Source: Ctenosaura bakeri
Taxonomy: Eukaryota; Chordata; Lepidosauria; Squamata; Iguanidae
Reading direction: 5' to 3'
DNA length: 64,000 nt
Assembly: GCA_948474755.1 (NCBI GenBank)
Contig: CAOLHI010000924.1
Location: forward strand, 248,001 to 312,000
The notes below the pieces were generated by a model. The model ran no database searches. It was given only the letters and a program-made list of their open reading frames with translations, and had not been told where the DNA came from. Position numbers and translations under genes: made by a program. Of this stretch, positions 1 through 11,000 are shown one piece after another (positions within the stretch are counted from its first letter, which is position 1; each line of letters opens with the position of its first letter).

Positions 1-3000
1 GTGTGAGCGCTTGAACCTTTTGTGTGAGTCTGTGAATCTTTCAATAAAACTAATTCCCTGTTGTTATGTGAAGGTATTGGCATTGCAAGTAGACCTCTGA
101 GTCACCAACATTTTGGGGTAACAAGATTATCAGGATCAGTTCCGATCTCTGTATAAAAAGGGAGAGCTACATATGTACTAAGGCTACTAGTATTAGAGGT
201 TTTCAAGCTATCTAGATCTTCACACTGTGCATGTTTACCTACCTTGGTTTTTCAACTGCAATGTTTCCACAAAGTTTTGTAGACTCTCCATCTTGTTTTG
301 TAGCTTCCTGCATGCATTTTCATTGGCTTCTCCTGTCTGCATGGCTATGGATAAACAAACAAACAAACAGAGGGATAAAAATCATATTCATGTGGAAGCA
401 ATGCTGCTGTAGAGCTACAGACACAGAAACTAGACAGCTAAGAATTCAATTCATTATTGGTGTCACATTAATGCTTGCCACTACTGGATGCATTGATTCA
501 GAACATCTGCACATTTACACTTGTAAAGTCCTAACTATTTCTGGGCCATACCAGATGTAACGTGAGAGCTTGTCCAGGTTTATGCCTAATGTACATGTAA
601 TCCAGGGTTGGGATTCACTTCCACATGTGCTAGGAAGGGAGTGACACCTCTTTCTCCCCCAGCAGTTTTCAGATAGCTAGGTCCCAGTACCAGAAGTGAG
701 CTGGGACCGGGGGGAGGGATTGCTTAAAAGCAGAGAAACACATCCCCATGTGCGTCTCTTTTTATGTACAGAAGAGATGTACTTTACATATCAATGGGGC
801 AGACATATGGATATAATTCATATGGTTGCTCCATCATTTCTAATTTGGCCCCATGTCTGCAGTGGGTGCCATTACTAGTCAACATATATTTACGGCTGAA
901 CAACATCTATTTTAATATTACAACTAAAAAATAAACAAGGTCATATAAAGGTGCTGTTAACAACTCTCCACGACAGACTTATATATGAACTGATATGCAC
1001 CCTGAGACTTCGTGTATCTTTGAATCTTGACAGCAGCACATCTTAACAGATTAGTCCAAGCTCACATTGAATCACCCAATATATTGACAGATCATAGTTT
1101 TTACTCTTGTAATTACTGCTTGTTTTCAAAGTCCAGATGACATTTTCAGGCTTTCACCCTCCTTTCCTGAGTCTTTTTGTTTCCACTAGCAAGGTGCATT
1201 TTTCCCCCCACGACTGATACTTTCCAGTCTTCCAGGCTTCTCCTTTTCATTCTCTTTATCCCTCCTCTGTATGTTTTAAGTTGGATCTGCAGTAGTCTCT
1301 CTGTACATGGGTGTACACATACACATACCAACACATGCCTGCATGACAGAGGAGGGAAGGGAAGGGAAGAGACTGTCCATCTCACCCCACTGTTTTGCTA
1401 AACTGTGTGCAGGGAGGAGAGAGACTGTGGAAAGAGGGAAAAGGTGATGGAGATAAGAGATTATCAGGGTTCCCTGCTTAGTTTATGGTGCCACAAGACT
1501 TATTTGTTGCCCACCTGGGTGCGGCAATCTCATTTAGCACCATAATTAATACAAAAGAATAGACAATGCTTTTTTTTTAAGAGTGTGGATGTAACAATGT
1601 AACAAAGAAGCAGTTCAAAATGTCACTAAATGTAGCTGATTCAATCAGTACTATTTGCTGGTCTAGGAAGTATACAGACAGAGAGCTATTTCTCAAGATA
1701 CTCTTACTTAGTATGCAAGAATCAGAAACATACACACTGATAGTTGGAAAAGTGCAAATATTAATATATGAACTCTAACAGGGAATTATCACTTGTGCAT
1801 CTGGCAATATGCATTCCAGGCATCATACAAAGCACAAATTCAAATAAATACAATAAAATTCAGAAATCATATGTCAACGTGGGGAGATTTTTTTTATTTT
1901 AAAAAAGCATGTTTGTACCCTAAGTTGAAGGTTATTAGCTATGAAAATCTAGCTGAAGGCAGGCTGAAGCTGACCCACCTAGGCTGGATCTTGTTTTCTG
2001 GGAGGCTAAAAGGGTTGAGGCCTGCAAAATGGGGTTCTAGGACTCCTGGGAGTGATAGAGGAGATGGTAGGGGAGGGAATAAGAGACAGGGAAAGGAAAA
2101 TGAAGGGACATTTGTACTTTGTGTAGATTCCAGTGGATCACAGCAGTTGTTTCTCACACTTAGTTACAATATTAAAACGCTGGGGGGTGGAGGATGAGTC
2201 TAGATTGATATGGATATCTACATTCATCACATTTTCTAGCCTCTTTTGCATTTCTGATTATCTTAATTTTCTTTCCCAGTTCCTTATTCCCAACTGTAGT
2301 TCTGGATTACTTTTTTCTTGTCAGGTTCCTCTACAAGATTTGGCTCAGTAGAAAGGGCCCAGAGCTTAAAGAAGAAAAAGGGAGACCACACTAAAACCAG
2401 AAAGAGGTCCAGCTACAGTCTTTTATCTAATTAACCAGATATCAGTTACTGTACTTCAAATGAAACTGTTTGAAGGACAGAATGCTTCCTTAGCAAGTGT
2501 ACCTGACCGTACACTTATTGTGTATGAGGCTCACACTCCCTGGAGTCAGTTCGTCCAGGCTATTCTGGTAATCTTACTCTCTTTCTGCACTTTGCAGCTA
2601 AAGCTGCCAAGCCTCCATGACACAGCCTATGTGATGAAACATAAGCCTTCCAAGGCAACAGCGCACACACACACACACACAGAGTGGGGTAGAATGTCCG
2701 TCAGGCTCTTGCAAATTCACCAGCCTGCCAATGGTACACAAAATATTTAAAGCAACACTGAATTGTTGAAGAAGAAGGAATGATCAGAAGCTCTGGCTGA
2801 GCCAATTTAAAACATGCAGATTCCTGGCCCTGAGTAACATCATCTTATCACAGGATTTCCAAGGTAAAAGGCATTCAGGAGTGATTTACTTTTTGCTCAG
2901 TACTAATTCCTTCAGAGTTAATGACAGTGACACTGCCATTATATTTGAGAGATCCTCCACTAGCATCATCCATTCACTACTGCTGCTGTCAGTAGCTAGC

Positions 3001-3240
3001 TTGGCTCCAAACTCAATCAAGGAAGCCACAGCCTTGAGTCTGCAAGAGCCGAGCAGGGCTGTCAATAAGAGAGTGATCTGTTTATGTCTTTCATAGGATA
3101 GCCATAGTTGAAGCTGACTTGATGGCAATTAACAGCAATCTTGTTGGCTCAACATGCTGGTGTTAACAGTCAGTCGTGCCAGCACAGTACCCTGAGGCTG
3201 AAAGAGCTGAGAAGGACAGTTGATGACTGACGTTCTTGGA
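1..3240. other. no gene recognised (CCDC158 3' side)
   Basis: AT-rich sequence with scattered short frames, CA/CACAT runs near 1,312-1,335 and 2,665-2,681. The last exon of CCDC158 is expected at or below 7,800, but I could not identify it here. Confidence 0.5.
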
Positions 3241-3244
3241 GATC

Positions 3245-3772
3245 ACTCTATTCTGCTTTAGTCAAACCCCACCTGGAATGCTATGTCCAGCTGTGGGCAC
3301 CACAGTTCAGAAAGGATATTGACAAGTGGGAAGGAGTCCAGAGGAGGGCAGCCAAAATGGTAGAAGGTCTGGAAATTATGCCATATGAGAAGTGGCTTAG
3401 GGAGCTAGGTATGTTTAACCTAAAGAAGGTTAAGGGGTCATGAGATAGCTATGTTTAAATATTTGAAGGGATGTCATATGGAAGACAGAACAAGCCTGTT
3501 CTCTGTTGCTCCAGAGAACAGGATACGGAACAATGGCTTCAAACTTCAGGAAATGAGATTCCACCTAACATTAGGAAGAACTTCCTGACAGTAAGAGCAG
3601 TTTGACAGGAATATATTGCCTTGGATTGTGGTGGAGTCTTCTCCTTTGGAGGTTTTTAGACAGAGGTTGGATGGTCATCTGTCGGGAATGTTTTGATGGT
3701 GTATTCCTGGAAGGCAGAGAGTTCAGTTTGATGACCCTTGTGGTCTCTTCCAGTTCTATGATTCTATGATTT
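3245..3772 (+). mobile_element. CR1 LINE 3' fragment
   Basis: 5'-truncated CR1. It codes a broken C-terminal reverse transcriptase tail ([30 protein letters not shown]) and ends in the typical TTCTATGATTCTATGAT tail. Frameshifts show it is dead. Confidence 0.85.
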
Positions 3773-4079
3773 ATAGAGCTGAAGTCAACTTGATGGAAAA
3801 TAACAATCCTGATAGAAGGCCCCAAACACCAAGAGTAAGTTAATGATTGAGGCACAACCAGGACCAACCGTATCATGAAACAATGTGAAGCTGTTTCGTC
3901 CAAAAACCTAGCAATTTCCTTATCTTAAAACTTTGTAATTAAACAAACAAACAGCAATATAATCCTTCACAAAGTTTCTTCTTGAAGGAAGCAACAAGTA
4001 ATTATAATAACTTTCTTCTCACTGCAGGAAAAGTATTTGAAAACCATACAATATTTGAAACCCATTCACAATTTGTCAC

Positions 4080-4400
4080 TTCGATTCAAAATTTGCACAC
4101 AGTTGTTTTGTACAGAAAACAGCAGGAGACAGCATTTTTCTGCACAGAAAATGCCAACCAAGATGTAAATTTGATGCAGAACAAATCCCTTATTACATCG
4201 TTTTCTGCAAAGATGACAATATTTCTATATGGAAATATTATCTTCTGCACAGCAAATGCAGTTTTTTTTGCACAAAACAACCATGTGTGATTCCCCCCCC
4301 CGCCGGCGAATAAGTCCTGGTCTGTGAAGATTCATGTTAATTCAGGATATTTTTTGTCAGGGTTTCTCAATGCTCAAAAAAGATATATTTAGCCATTTTG
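4080..4400. repeat. TGCACAGAAAA-motif array with shared flank
   Basis: Short inverted and direct copies of TTCTGCACAGAAAATGC-like motifs (about every 20-35 bp), an ACAACCATGTG end, then a flank GTCAGGGTTTCTCAA also found at 7,720. A repeat of unknown class. Confidence 0.65.
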
Positions 4401-6271
4401 TGAATATTTTCAAATACTCTTTCTACCCCTACAAACAAACAAGCTCCAGTCCAGAACTTCATCAGTATGAACTGGACACCACCACCCTTTCAGTTAGTTT
4501 GTGGGAGGATATGGGATAATGGTCAAGAATATGGGAGAATGTGAACATATTTTGCTAGTCTGTACAATCTCAACAAAAGTAGCAGTACTGCAACTCCAAC
4601 ACTTATTCTGAGAAAATGAACACCTTGTTTCAAGCATTTGTACATTTTTACAGAACAGATACCCCCCCCAAAAAAGTGCACAAAGAAATGTGCATACGTA
4701 AAGAGGTATCATGGACCACAATGCTACCATTCTCCTTTCCCGCTGCTTCTGTCAAATTAGGGAGGACTGCCAGCTGCAGAGATGACCAGTGGTGAGAGGA
4801 AGGGTAGCTGATCAGTCACTCTTCAAAAGGAAAATGCTAGATACTCAGCAGCCAGGGTGGGGTGGGAGTCAGCACAGATATAAAAGCTGAGGCTGGAGTC
4901 AAGGAAGGGGAGACGGCAAGAGGAAGTAGTCAGTGGGTGCTGAATTTATCCCAGTCTTGAAAAGCAAAGGTAGATGAATTAAGAAAGCACCCTCAGTCTA
5001 CCCATGAGATGGTGAGGGACCACGGGGGGCAGTGGAGGAAGAATTCTTCAGTTGGTTTTCCCCTAGGGCTTGGCTTCTAACATCACAAGCCCAGTTTTGC
5101 CCAGCTCCTTCACTCTCCAGAGCAGTTCTAAAGAGCTCGAGGGCAACTTCTCTCTGTACTAGAAGGGGCCTACTTTCTAGTGAAGACTCTGCTGTCCACT
5201 CAGGAAGGAATGTGATCCCACCAACCCTGGAAATCAGCTAGAGGTCCCTGTAGAAAGTAGTTCTCTAGGGCCTGATTCTGCACAATCTCACCCTCCTCCT
5301 CAGGCTTAACCATGCAGACTTGAATATGAGGGAGAACCTGACTGAATCTTAATTTATCATCCTCCTGGTGCCTGTTTCTGGGACAATCAAGACTACTAGT
5401 CCTGCAGGAAAGGGCTTAGAAGGCCTTTATTACTATCCTCACCCCATGGATAAGCAAAGAGTGGGAAGCTGGACTTGTTTGGGACCAATCTGTGGAAGGG
5501 ACTCTTTGGTTGTGTGCCTCTTTGATACATGATGGAGACCAAGGGCTGGAAATTATCACAGCATAATAATTTTAAAAAATATATGTACAGTATTCGCAAA
5601 CATGCTTGTCAATAGGGAAGTTATACAAATTAGGATAACTGTAAAAAAAATTACTTGTTTATTTAACATACATCCACATAGGAAAAGTCAGTAAATGTTT
5701 GCAAATTTCAGTATAGGAAGTAAAAGAGTAAGTACTGAAATCCGTTGTGAGAAAAAAAAGGAAAGGAGGAAAATGTATGTGGGATTTGCAGAAAAGTAAC
5801 AAGATCAAAACTGACAGGTTTCCACATCTAAGGCATGGGATGGAAGGCAATGCAGTCAGCCTATATACTCTCAGCCCCAAACGTACAAAAAAGAAATTAT
5901 TGTGCTTGCCTAGCTTTCAGGAGTGCTGTAAGCCCCAAGTAGTGAATTTTGCCCTTCAGATATCAATAAACATATTATATTATATTTTGCTGCTGGAAAT
6001 GCTGGCTAAGGTTGATGGGAACTGGGCTTCAGCTATGCTATAAAAATGAATTTTTATTAGTGCTCCTAAGGACTACCTACAGTGTGGCTGGAAAGGAAGG
6101 TTGAGCTTCAGTCTTGTTCTCCTACCCCAAAAGTAATCCCAAGAATTTAAGCTTTGTTCCACAAAGCAGGTTTCCACAATCCTCTGGTCACATGTGATCC
6201 CTGAAGGTGCAAAAGCCTCCTTTATGCTAAAAGAGAAGACAGAGCAAATACATACAAACATACATACATTC

Positions 6272-6335
<64 letters not shown>

Positions 6336-7250
6336 CGTGGGGGACTACCTTCTCCCCTTTTATTTCAGGAAGTAGGGTGACTGTGGACTAAGCTGTATTT
6401 CAGCAATGAGAACAGACTTCTGAATTCAAAAAGTTTTATATTTCAAAACAAATCAAATGGAATGTATTTAAAGAAATAAAGTCATACTTACAAGAGCCAG
6501 TGCTGAAGGAGATACCTGGTTGCAGGAAAAAAATTAAAATTATGGCTTTCTGACAGTTAATAGAAAGCACATGCACATACGTAAGATATACAAGTACATC
6601 CATGGCCACTTCATCTTCCTGTGGTAAATCTTTCTGACCTTGCATACATTTAATTCTTACACACATATGCACAGCATGCCTGCCTCTTGAATTTTGTTTG
6701 GATCACATTTCACACAGTGGCAAATCTGACTTTATTACTTAAGGTTTATTTCTAAGTCTCACTGTACTCATGTTTCTTACTCATAGGTTAAGTTGCACAC
6801 AAGAATGCACTGTTAATTTACACCTGGAAGCCTTTTACAACAAAATTTGATAACACATTGACACAGAAGTAGAAGTGCCACCCAGATAAGTTGGATCAGT
6901 AAGGCTGTGGACAGGGTCTGCTCCTCTTAATAAAATCCTGCACAGAGCCTTGATACTGAGGCATATATACCAGAGGATTCCTTTGACTGCCTTGCTTGTA
7001 TCAGGCATGTGAGTAAGAGCTGGCTCTGTCTTGAAGCTGAAGAAAGGCAATCTTTCATTTTCCCCAATGGTTTTTTAGCTGTTTTGATTATTATTTCACA
7101 CTAGGGATGCAATTCTTCATTAATCTCTTTATCAAAGGAAGCAACAAACCATTTTAGCCATTTTCTACAAAAACTGCTCTATTTGAAGACTAGTCACAGT
7201 TTGGGACTTACTTGGCATAATATTCATGTGAGAGTTTGTTTTCTTTGGTT
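4400..7250. other. no gene recognised
   Basis: Apart from the GATA array I see only short chance frames, a poly-C run near 4,663 and a fragment of a common interspersed repeat near 5,990-6,035. Confidence 0.5.
6273..6335. repeat. (GATA)n microsatellite
   Basis: About 15 GATA units, after a short CATA/CAAA stretch. Confidence 0.97.
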
Positions 7251-7745
7251 TTTTTAGTGCAGAAAACAGCATCCTTTGTGCAGGAAAGAGTATTTACTGC
7301 ACATAGAAAATGCCGTTTTCTGCACACAGAATGCTGTTTTCTGTGCAAAACAACCACATAGAGAAATAAGTCCTCAACAATAGCATTATCTCCACAGAAA
7401 ATGTTGTTTCCTGGAAAGAAAACGCTGGTTTCTGTGCATAACAACCATGTGCAAATTTTGTACAAAAAAAGTCCTAACTGTGAAGATTCTCATCAGTCTT
7501 GGATCATTTCCACACTACACTGTTATAGTGCTATTGCTGCACTTTCAACATCCAATGGAATCCTGGGGTTTGCAGTTTAGGGAGGGGCATTTAGAAATCT
7601 CAGCCAGAAAGCTCTTTGGCTTCAGCAAACTATAAACCTCAGAATTCCACCAGGATGTTGAAAGTGGAAATAATAGCACTATAGCAGTACAGTGAGAAAA
7701 TGGCCTAGGACTTTTCCCGTCAGGGTTTCTCAACACTAGAGAAAC
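7250..7745. repeat. TGCACAGAAAA-motif array, split by a MITE
   Basis: Many TGCAGAAAACAGC / GCCGTTTTCTGCACA motifs in both orientations over 7,255-7,460, then ACAACCATGTGC, GTGAAGATTC and, after the MITE at 7,501-7,705, GTCAGGGTTTCTCAA. Same repeat as at 4,080. Confidence 0.65.
7501..7705. mobile_element. palindromic MITE (GGCCATTTCCGCAC family)
   Basis: Inverted arms from GGATCATTTCCACACTACAC to GAGAAAATGGCC, with inner ACTTTCAACATCC / GGATGTTGAAAGT. It splits the array-associated repeat that continues at 7,709. Diverged from the 47,968 copy. Confidence 0.75.
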
Positions 7746-7800
7746 TTTTTTTTTTGCGGGGGGGATATTTTCTAATCTTCTCATCCTGCTTGGCACTTAC

Positions 7801-8010
7801 TTTTACAGGCAGCTGAGGTCGTGGCTTCAGGGGAATTGCTCTTCTTCAGACTGGATCGACGTTCCAAAGAGGGTGCAGAAGAAGACTTAAGGTCATCCAG
7901 TGGTGCAGTTAGCAATGAGTGCACGGGAGACCTATCTTTGTACCTCTCCTCTGGGGACAGTTTCTTCGAAGAGGTATAACGAGGAGTGGAACTGAAGATA
8001 GCTTGAGGGG
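7801..8010 (-). CDS. CCDC158: CCDC158 exon 20 (penultimate or near it)
   Basis: The exon is 210 nt, residues ~992-1062, with acceptor ATTTAG| and donor AAAA|GTAAGT. It codes a Ser-rich region with [19 protein letters not shown] and [11 protein letters not shown], matching human [12 protein letters not shown] and SPPIETTGKTC. It ends one base into a codon. Human continues with about 47 coiled-coil residues, so at least one more exon is expected at lower coordinates. Confidence 0.93.
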
Positions 8011-11000
8011 CTAAATATAGCACACAATTAAAAATGGTAGTTGAATAAACAGAATAAAAACCTAATGTACAGAACACATTTAACACAGCTTTGAGGAGTG
8101 GACAACAGGAGAACATCCCTACAAACTTTAATTGTCATTCCCTCTGTCCCAAGGAATTATGGGAATTGCCTTTTGGAGGGATGGGGCAAGGATTGCTAAC
8201 ACAGAATTCTCAGCAAACTTCAGTTCCTGGGATTTGGATTGGCCTGCAAGTTAAAATTCCCTTATGACAAACGGTTATTCTATTCTATCTGGCTGTACTG
8301 TAAAGAGAAGCAAGACAGTGAGATTCCCTCTGAACTCAACTGAAAGCATTTATCATTTGTCTCCTTCTCGAGTTGTTGTTGTGTGCCTTCAAGTTGTTTC
8401 TGACATATGACAGCCCTAAGGTGACCCTGTCATCGGGTTTTCTGGGGCTGAGTGTGATGTGCCCAGAGCCACCCAGTGGGTTTCCATGGCCAAGCAAGGA
8501 ATTGAACTCTGGTCTCCAGGGTCATAGTTCAACACTCAAACAGCTGTACCATAGTGACTCTGGCTCCTTCTTACTCAGTGTATTTTCAATTGCTGCCATC
8601 CCACTTCTCTTTCCTCATGGTGAGAAGCATCCTCTATCATGTTTTCTCCTGCCATTACTGTATCCTACAATAATCTTCCACTTGGTCATTAAACAAACAA
8701 CTGATATAATATTTGGCCCTCCAGCTGCTGTGGGCAACAACTTTTATAATTCCTTACATCATGATAAATGGGGTTGATGATACTTATAGGACAAACACCC
8801 CAAGGTAACAGGAGGAATGATTTGGTATGCAAAACAGCATATTTTCCCTTTGTCTCTCCATTCCTTTTTTCTTGGTATTTTCTAACTGTAACCCATAATT
8901 GTAAATGTTGTTTGTTGGAAGGAAGGTAGCATATAAACACAATTGCTTAGTAAGTTAATACTTGAAAAAACAACCACTGGAAATTAAGTATAGATCTTAT
9001 TCCATTCTTTATGTAAGGGATGGCCATGATCCACCTGGATGATGAAACTGGATCCCACTGCTTCTGCCAGAATTGGTGTCCCCCCCCCACACCTCATAAA
9101 CTTGTTCCAGGGAGTTTCCCAGTCCTCTGGAACAGATTTTAGGGTACATGAGAAGCAGTGTAGTGGGGTGGTGGTGGGCACTGAGTCAGGCAAAAGCAAT
9201 GAGATCATGACCCAAAATTAATCCATGCTATTATTGTACTGAAAGTGTGAACGATGTTTAATGCAATCAGTGGAAACTTACTGCTGGAAGGAAGAGAGAG
9301 AGTTGGATCTTCAAGGTCTGCAGTGTGCAACGTTAAAGGCTCCCTGTGTATAAAAAAAGCAAAACTACTATTTATTGCTCAACAGCCAAGTAGAAGACCC
9401 AAACTTCATAATATAAAAGTGTGTAGACTCAACTTTGCAGCCCAGTGATTGTGCACGTAATCTATCCATAAAAATAGGCTACATATTGAAATGCAAGGGA
9501 CCATCTTTCTGGACACACAAGAGCACTATTACAGATTTGCTATGGTCATAGCAATATTACACCTTCTTAGCTGGTTGAAAACCAGAGATCTTCTATTCTC
9601 GCCTTCTGTTTCTAAGTGAGGTTGGACAGCTAGATGCTTCTCACAACCATGGCACAAAAATTAAAAGCCTTCGCTTATTTCTTTGTCTGCCGCATCTGAT
9701 ACCAGGAAGTATATCTAACATATAAAAGTCAAAGTCTGTGAGTTTGTCTATGTCAGGCAGGCAAAGACCTCATATGATCAGCTGTGAGGCGAGAAGGCCT
9801 CATATGATTGGCTGGCTGTGAAGATTCTGTGAAATTCTGGGGTTTTCAGCTTAGGGAGGGACCTTTAGAATTCTCAGTCAGAGAATAGGCTGGTTGCTAT
9901 GGAGACGAGGCCTAGGAGCGAGGAGGAGGAGGGCGGTGTATTCCCCCAGGAACCCAATCTTTGCATGTAAATCACTCTAAATACAGAGTGGATTGGGAAA
10001 TATGGGGAAAAGTTACAGATACCAGTCAAGACAGTTGGGGAATTACAGACACAGAAACTCAAATCTTTCTAACAAGTATCACCTATGAGAAAATAAATTC
10101 CCGGGCAACACTGGGTATATATGCTAGTTATCTATAAACACAGAAATGCTATCTTGCTGTTAAGACTTATGGTCTTTGATTAACGTTTTTCTCTATGAAT
10201 TTGTCAAAGATCAAAGATCTGTCCTGGGAAGTAGAGAAGAGGAAAAATGGCTAGGAAACTGCAAGGTTCCAATATATACTACACATTACTGTCATGTCTC
10301 TCTTGGGTGGTACATGTTCTCATGATGTAAAGAAAAAGCTAATAATCAAGTAAAAAGCTCTGGCATATGTTAAGAGACCGAGAAATACATTGTGACATAA
10401 AGTTGCTTAGGCCAAATGCCACTTCTTCGGGCTGAGCACTACAGAAGCTGTAAAGTCTGGATACTGACCAAGGAGTGTTTTGCAAAGGGCTAAAGGAGTC
10501 TGTAATATGCAACACACTTCTACTTATGCACTACACTGGAATATGTATGCCTCTGGAATCACTCAGAAGTGCAACTGACACTTGCAACCACACGTTAATG
10601 GCCAACAAAAATTCGGTATAATCTCAAAGGCTGTAACTCTAGAATTTGTGTAGTCTGGGTCAAGGCAGACAGACAACAGGCGGCTTTGGGAAGACCAAGG
10701 TGCCCTTCCTAAAATCTTGTTAAGCCTTAAGTTAACATTGCAACATGAAATTTCCAATCAAACAAGATAAGAAGGGCCACTTGTGCTTCCATTGGCTCAG
10801 TAGTGAAATACTTCTTTTCCAAATATTTACTCTCTGTAGAAAATCAAACCTCTTCATAATAAGCACTGACAAATGTATAATGCCAGGAAATTCAGATCAA
10901 AGACATTGATTTTCACCTGCTGAAAGCTTCTTGCCCGGTGGTAACATCTACAGGTAAATCTCTGACTGCAGCCTCCCTGTTGTGAGAGAAAGGCCATCAT

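Noticed and set aside
2886..3128. Minus-strand frame containing MLVEDLSNIM, reminiscent of LVEDL in the human CCDC158 C-terminus.
   Set aside because: Only five residues agree, the neighbouring residues do not, and no acceptor with the needed phase was found.
4080..4310. A CRISPR-like array of spaced repeats.
   Set aside because: Vertebrate genomic context, motifs in both orientations, and no constant repeat with unique spacers of fixed length.
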